A stretch of 64,000 nucleotides of DNA from JANWHV01 sp035534995 (GTDB lineage Bacteria; Chloroflexota; UBA5177; JANWHV01): assembly GCA_035534995.1 (NCBI GenBank), contig DATLQX010000150.1:1-64000 (forward strand), given 5' to 3'. Made by a program: the position numbers and the translations under genes. Positions 59,832 through 64,000 of this stretch are shown piece by piece; position 1 is the stretch's first letter, and each line of letters starts with the position of its first letter. A model generated the notes under the pieces. That model searched no databases. It had not been told where the DNA came from and saw only the letters and a program-made list of their open reading frames with translations.

Positions 59832-60299
59832 TTATTGCTCGGTAAGCCAGGGATCGATAGCCCGGCGGTAGTCCGAAATTTCCTCGGAGCGGAAATAGAG
59901 GGCAATCTCATGATTCGCGGACTCGACCGAATCGGAACCATGGACCAGGTTGCGGCTGATTTCCAGGGCGAAGTCACCGCGGATCGTTCCCACGGCCGCC
60001 TCAGCCGGATTGGTCGCCCCAATCGTGGCCCGCGCCACGGCCACCGCATTGGGGCCCTCGAACACGGCCACTACCACGGGCGCTGAACCAATGTATTCCA
60101 CCAGTCCGCTAAAGAACGGCTTTCCCTTGTGAACCGCGTAATGCCGCTCGGCCAGGCTCCGGTCGATACGCATGAGCCGAAGTGCCGCCACGCGAAGCCC
60201 ACGAGCTTCCAATTTACCTAGCACGGTGCCGATCAAACCTCGGTGCACCGCGTCGGGCTTCACGATGATCAACGTCTTTTGGATGGTGTTTTCCGCCAT
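59832..60299 (-). CDS. ndk: Nucleoside diphosphate kinase
   Basis: Ndk balances nucleoside triphosphates by phosphohistidine transfer. The active His120 lies in NLVHGSDS, the P-loop-like KPDAVHRGLIG at residues 14-24 and RGDFALEISRN are standard. Length is 155 aa, slightly long because of a short N-terminal extension. AGAGGA precedes ATG 60299. It follows the Roadblock gene by 18 nt. Confidence 0.95.
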   Translation of the reverse strand: MAENTIQKTLIIVKPDAVHRGLIGTVLGKLEARGLRVAALRLMRIDRSLAERHYAVHKGKPFFSGLVEYIGSAPVVVAVFEGPNAVAVARATIGATNPAEAAVGTIRGDFALEISRNLVHGSDSVESANHEIALYFRSEEISDYRRAIDPWLTEQ

Positions 60300-60317
60300 A
60301 TATTCCTCTTAAGTCAA

Positions 60318-60647
60318 CTAGGATCCGATGTGCAACGTCTGGCGAATTTCCAGGCGAAGCACCCCAAGGTTGGTATCCGGTTCGGTGGACACCAGTAACA
60401 TGGCATCTGGGAGCTGGGCCACATGGAGAGCGCCTTGCTCTCCCTCGATGGTAATAGTCACCGGATCGTTGAATATGGGAAGACTCGATTGCAGATCACG
60501 CAGCGCCCGGCCCAGGCCGGCGGCCGAGGCGCCGAGCACGGGCTGTCGACTCGAACTCTCCAGTAGTTCCCCTCCAGGGCCGCATAGGGTGGCCTCGATC
60601 ACGCCGTCCAGGCGCCCAATGGCCTCGACCTCTTGCTTTCCCGCCAT
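60318..60647 (-). CDS. Roadblock/LC7 domain protein
   Basis: A 109-aa single-domain protein of the Roadblock/LC7 fold. The pattern AIGRLDGVIEATLCGPGGEL, a central helix region ASAAGLGRALRDLQSSLPIF and a strand EGEQGALHVAQL followed by AMLLVSTEPD is typical. Family members bind small Ras-like GTPases (for example MglB for MglA). No GTPase gene is visible nearby in this window. It lies between the M16 peptidase and ndk on the same strand. Confidence 0.75.
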   Translation of the reverse strand: MAGKQEVEAIGRLDGVIEATLCGPGGELLESSSRQPVLGASAAGLGRALRDLQSSLPIFNDPVTITIEGEQGALHVAQLPDAMLLVSTEPDTNLGVLRLEIRQTLHIGS

Positions 60648-60695
60648 GGCTCACCTACCCATTCTTTCCGTTTGCGAGTGCGGCGACGTCTCCGG

Positions 60696-61979
60696 CTATC
60701 CCAGCCGAAGAGCCGACTCGAGACCACGAGCCCCACCACTGGGTCCCAAGGCTGCCAGCCTCAAATACTCATCCCGAAAGCAGTCCCCCGCCAGGCGCTG
60801 AATGTCGGCGCGGGAAACGCGATCGAGGGCCGCGCACACGTCTTCGGGCAAGAGTATCTCACCATGGAGTTGTTGCTGCTCGCCGCACCAACCGGCCACG
60901 CTCTGAGTATCCTCCAAGCCAAGGAGGAGTCTTCCCTTGCAATAGTCCTTCACTTTTTCCAGTTCGGCCTCCGGCACCGGTTCGTCCCGCAGCCGGGTAA
61001 GCTGCCGCAGTACCTCCGCCACCACGTCCCGGCAATTCTCCGGATCCACGGCCACGTAGGTCACCAGCGATCCCGTGTCGGCCAGCTTACTGTTATAGGT
61101 GTGAATGTCGTACGCGAGCGCGTTTCGCTCGCGCACCTCCACGAAGAGGCGAGAGCTCATCCCTCCGCCCAGGATGGCCGTCAGCAAATCAAACGCGAAG
61201 CGATCGGCGGAGCGGTGCGACACTCCGGCGGTGGCCAGACAAAGATTTACCTGCTCGGTTTCTCGCGTTTCATAAAGAAGCGATGGCCTGCCGCCCGCAT
61301 AGGCCGCGGACTCCGGCGCTGGGAGGGCATGGGAGTCGGGCCGCCAATGACCGAACATCCGCTCGGCCAGATCCAGAGCCACGTCGGTCTCGATGGCCCC
61401 CGCCATGGAGAGAACCACATTCTCCGGCTGGTAGGTTCTATCCTTGAAGGCCAGAACGCGCGCCCGTGTCAGCGCGGCAATACTTTCCCTGGTTCCCAGC
61501 ACGTCGCGGCCCACGGGCGAGCCAGGCCAGCACTGCTCATCGATTAAGCTGTGCACCCAATCCTGGGGCGCGTCGAGCGACATGCTCAACTCTTCCAGCA
61601 CCACCCGCCGCTCTTTCTCCATATCGGAGGCATCCAGGCGACTATGGAGCACCATGTCAGCCAGGAGATCGCAGGCGGTCACCGCCTGGGCACCGCTGAC
61701 GCGCGCCCAGAGGGTAGTAAGCTCCTTGTCGGTGCCGGCATTGATCATGCCGCCCACTCGCTCAATGGTTTCCGAGATCGCTTCGGCGCTTGGTCTCCGG
61801 GTCGTGCCCTTGAAAAGCAAGTGTTCAATAAGGTGGGCGCTGCCGGCGTCGGTCGGTTGTTCATGGCGAGAGCCAACCCCGATCCCCACCGAAATGGCGA
61901 CCGAATACATGCCGGGCATGGGAGCCGCTATCACCTGTATCCCATTGTCCAGCCGGGCGAGGGAAAACTTCATCACCAT
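60696..61979 (-). CDS. M16-family zinc peptidase
   Basis: A 427-aa pitrilysin-type metallopeptidase. The inverted zinc site HLIEH is at His49-Glu52-His53 in GSAHLIEHLLFKGT, and EKERRVVLEELSM contains the distal Glu pair. The C-terminal half repeats the fold. It resembles the mitochondrial-processing-peptidase beta-like bacterial proteins. No signal peptide is visible, so it is likely cytoplasmic. The start is ATG 61979 or ATG 61973. It is divergent from the LCP gene. Confidence 0.9.
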   Translation of the reverse strand: MVMKFSLARLDNGIQVIAAPMPGMYSVAISVGIGVGSRHEQPTDAGSAHLIEHLLFKGTTRRPSAEAISETIERVGGMINAGTDKELTTLWARVSGAQAVTACDLLADMVLHSRLDASDMEKERRVVLEELSMSLDAPQDWVHSLIDEQCWPGSPVGRDVLGTRESIAALTRARVLAFKDRTYQPENVVLSMAGAIETDVALDLAERMFGHWRPDSHALPAPESAAYAGGRPSLLYETRETEQVNLCLATAGVSHRSADRFAFDLLTAILGGGMSSRLFVEVRERNALAYDIHTYNSKLADTGSLVTYVAVDPENCRDVVAEVLRQLTRLRDEPVPEAELEKVKDYCKGRLLLGLEDTQSVAGWCGEQQQLHGEILLPEDVCAALDRVSRADIQRLAGDCFRDEYLRLAALGPSGGARGLESALRLG

Positions 61980-61980
61980 C

Positions 61981-62043
61981 CATAAGTTGGGCCATGAAAC
62001 GGACGCACATAAGTTACCATGTCAGCCTCAAGGCCGACATGGT
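61981..62043. promoter_or_regulatory. Direct repeats and hairpin between divergent M16 and LCP genes
   Basis: CATAAGTT occurs at 61981-61988 and again at 62008-62015, 27 bp apart. Directly beside the second copy is a hairpin with arms ACCATGTCAGCC (62016-62027) and GGCCGACATGGT (62032-62043), 12 bp with one mismatch and a 4-nt loop. They lie in the M16 leader on the minus strand. The rest of the 247-nt spacer shows no gene. Confidence 0.5.
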
Positions 62044-62226
62044 CCGATGCACACTATACAGGTGCCCGAGGTTCACTGCCAATTCCCCACCTGGATTCGC
62101 CTTGACGCGAAGGAGCATGCCTGCTTACGATAAGCGGCGTGGGCCACGCGCGGAGGAATTCTCTACCGTCCTGCCCGTGCCGGCGTTGCCGTAGCGTTGA
62201 AGTCTAGAGCAAAGAGTCAAGAATAG

Positions 62227-63276
62227 GTGCGCCGGTTCAGCCTCTGGATCCTTCTGCTGATCATCGCGGCCGCCCTGGGTGGCTCGTTTGCCTACGCCGC
62301 GCGTCCCTGGTACGACGCCGGGCGGGTGATCGCGAATGACACTGGCGTGAACCCTGTTGACGTCCGTGCCACCTTCACCACGACACCGACAAAGGTTAGG
62401 CCGGTGAGTCTCCCCCAACCAACCGCCACGCCGACCTTGCCGCCGATTGTAAGCCCCTCAGGGCGCGTCAACTTTTTGCTTCTCGGCAGTGACAACGACG
62501 CCAAGAATGCCCCAGGCGTGGACCCGAATACGCAGGTGATTATCTTTGTCTCATACGACACGGTCAAGAAACAGGTCTATTCGATAACCATTCCCCGCGA
62601 CTTATATGTGCCGATTCCGGGCTTTTTACCGGATAAGATTGACACCGCGCCTGGGTATTCCAGTCGCCAGTTGGTGATCAAGACCGTGGAAGCGAACTTC
62701 CATGTGCATATTGATCACTACGCCTGGATCGGCCTTGTGGGCTTTATCAACGTGGTCAATTCACTCGGTGGAGTGGACATCAACGTCATGCACCCCATGG
62801 TGGAAAACGACTTTCCCGACGATCTCAACCCTAACGGCGGCCTCTACGCCATTCGTCGCTTCTTCATCCCGGCTGGGCCGCAACATCTCGATGGCGTCAC
62901 CGCGCTTCAGTACGTGCGCGCCCGCCATGCCGACCTGATCGGAGACTTCGGGCGATCACAGCGGCAGCAGCAGGTGCTGCTCGCCCTCCGGAAGAAGCTT
63001 AAGGGCCTGGATCTTGGGCAGGTGCCCGCGCTGATCCAGGATATGGGCGATCAGTTCAAGACGGATCTCCATGTCCCCGAGATCCTTTCGCTGGCTGAAA
63101 GTACCCTGGGGATACCGTCCTCCTCGATTCATCAGTACTATATGACCAATAGCAACGGATTCACCAGCAACGGGGTCAATGAGCGAGGCGACGTAGAGAT
63201 CGGGAATTGGCCCAAGATTAACGCCCTATTCAGCTGCGTGATGTCGAACGCGGCGATCAACGGTTGCCCAACCTGA
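62227..63276 (+). CDS. LytR-CpsA-Psr (LCP) family glycopolymer transferase
   Basis: A 349-aa membrane-anchored protein. One N-terminal helix (about 4-25) precedes a Thr/Pro-rich extracytoplasmic stalk. The LCP domain follows: FLLLGSDNDAKN, VYSITIPRDLYVPIPG with the conserved Arg-Asp, a YAWIGLVGFINVVNSLGGVD segment and the Arg-rich ALQYVRARHADLIGDFGRSQ. LCP proteins attach undecaprenyl-linked polymers to peptidoglycan or proteins. GTG 62227 has only a weak Shine-Dalgarno. Its stop overlaps the next start (ATGA). Confidence 0.9.
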   Translation: MRRFSLWILLLIIAAALGGSFAYAARPWYDAGRVIANDTGVNPVDVRATFTTTPTKVRPVSLPQPTATPTLPPIVSPSGRVNFLLLGSDNDAKNAPGVDPNTQVIIFVSYDTVKKQVYSITIPRDLYVPIPGFLPDKIDTAPGYSSRQLVIKTVEANFHVHIDHYAWIGLVGFINVVNSLGGVDINVMHPMVENDFPDDLNPNGGLYAIRRFFIPAGPQHLDGVTALQYVRARHADLIGDFGRSQRQQQVLLALRKKLKGLDLGQVPALIQDMGDQFKTDLHVPEILSLAESTLGIPSSSIHQYYMTNSNGFTSNGVNERGDVEIGNWPKINALFSCVMSNAAINGCPT

Positions 63277-64000
63277 TGGGTACGGAAATTCCGCCTGGGC
63301 CAACTCACCGCGATACGCGGCCGCTCTGGAACTACATGAAGCTCGGTGCCGCGGTCCTGATCGCGGTCATTGTGGCAGTTTTGATGCTGGGCAGTACGCA
63401 GCCAAACGCGGTGCCCGCCGCCCCCGACGCCACGTCAACTCCGGAGGGTATCGTGACCCCATTGGTGGCGCCCCTCACGCCCACCGTGGCGGTCACCGCT
63501 CCCACCCCCATTCTCCCCCCGGATGCTTACGTGCCAGGGCACCTCTATTATGTTCAGGGGCGAACCATCTACTCTGTGCATCACACGGACCCGCCCGTCT
63601 TCGTGACCACTGGGACCGAGCCGGCGATCTCCCCCGACGGCAGTCACCTGGCCTTCATTCTGTTCTCCAAGAATTATCAAGACCTCTGGCTCCTCGATCT
63701 CAAGACCCACGCGCTCACCAAGTTAGTGGATGACGCACCGCGGAACCCGATTAACGTGAGCACCGCCTACACCGCCGCCATGCCGGCCTGGACCGACGAT
63801 GGTCAGAGAGTGGTATTCTCCTGGAGTTACCCTGGCGCTCCTCTCCAGGGCACTACCAATTTCGATCGGCTGGGGTTTAGCATCACTCGCTGCGCGGTGA
63901 CCAGTCCCTGCGCCGAAGGAAATGCAACCAAGCTGACGACGCCCGCTTTTGAAAGCGGCGGGGATTACGACGCGGCCCCTCGGCCAGGCGATCCCACCAC
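63276..64000 (+). CDS. TolB/WD40-like beta-propeller protein, 5' part only
   Basis: The first 241 codons of a membrane-anchored protein cut by the window edge. It begins MGTEIPPGPTHRDTRPLWNY, then a single hydrophobic helix (about 25-45), a Thr/Pro/Ala-rich linker and the first blades of a propeller: ISPDGSHLAFILFS, DLWLLDLKTHALTKL and WTDDGQRVVFSW, which are TolB-type repeats. The ATG at 63276 overlaps the LCP stop, so the two are likely coexpressed and may act together outside the membrane. Function is unknown. Confidence 0.78.
   Translation, partial: MGTEIPPGPTHRDTRPLWNYMKLGAAVLIAVIVAVLMLGSTQPNAVPAAPDATSTPEGIVTPLVAPLTPTVAVTAPTPILPPDAYVPGHLYYVQGRTIYSVHHTDPPVFVTTGTEPAISPDGSHLAFILFSKNYQDLWLLDLKTHALTKLVDDAPRNPINVSTAYTAAMPAWTDDGQRVVFSWSYPGAPLQGTTNFDRLGFSITRCAVTSPCAEGNATKLTTPAFESGGDYDAAPRPGDPT

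Overview
The window is about 62-63% G+C by eye and densely coded, with mostly Shine-Dalgarno-led genes and frequent ATGA/GTGA overlaps. The gene content suggests a member of the Chloroflexota or a close relative such as Dormibacterota; this is an inference with only moderate confidence. Supporting points are the short two-domain EF-Ts, a K+-independent H+-pyrophosphatase, a xerC-hslV-hslU block, an LCP-type glycopolymer transferase with no outer-membrane assembly genes in view, and the HipA-like/DUF3037 pair. I saw no rRNA or tRNA gene, CRISPR array, insertion sequence or prophage.

Region by region. 1-424 is the 5' part of a hemW gene on the minus strand. 542-10138 is a forward housekeeping run: rdgB, rsmA, pth, mfd, a DUF4126 membrane protein, a Xer recombinase and hslVU. 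10342-17070 is the classic rpsB-tsf-pyrH-frr-uppS-cdsA-dxr-rseP block. 17094-19052 is a small uncharacterised set: DUF3891, a HipA-like kinase-fold protein and DUF3037. 19108-23538 holds a secreted protein, an 85-aa protein, a PAP2-type membrane enzyme divergent from a MarR regulator with a clear promoter and operator, and a large membrane glycosyltransferase-like protein. 23873-31966 holds the H+-pyrophosphatase, a sugar epimerase, a Wzy/O-antigen ligase-like protein with a C-terminal repeat region, a WecA/MraY-type priming enzyme and hemB. 32103-39094 holds a gene remnant, nudix, tatD and HIT genes, hisZ-hisG, yvcK and def.

39102-59747 is a polysaccharide biosynthesis locus. One arm has a WbpA/B/E/D-like set for a diacetamido uronic acid nucleotide sugar. 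Another has an epimerase/acyltransferase/aminotransferase set. A long minus-strand operon carries UDP-xylose synthase, an LPG-synthase-like flippase, four family-4-like and one family-2 glycosyltransferases, a Wzx-type flippase and an AsnB-type amidotransferase. A siroheme-pathway dehydrogenase gene sits in the middle of that operon. 59832-64000 has ndk, a Roadblock/LC7 protein and an M16 peptidase, then divergently an LCP protein and the start of a TolB-like propeller protein.

Taken together, sugar activation, lipid-linked priming, glycosyl transfer, flipping (Wzx), polymerisation (Wzy-like) and wall attachment (LCP) are nearly all present, split over three places. The most notable non-coding signals are a family of GATCGGTCCGATC-type palindromic intergenic repeats at three sites, a 21-bp near-perfect hairpin upstream of the pyrophosphatase, a MarR operator spanning a near-consensus promoter, and candidate RNA leaders before tsf, DUF3891 and hisZ.
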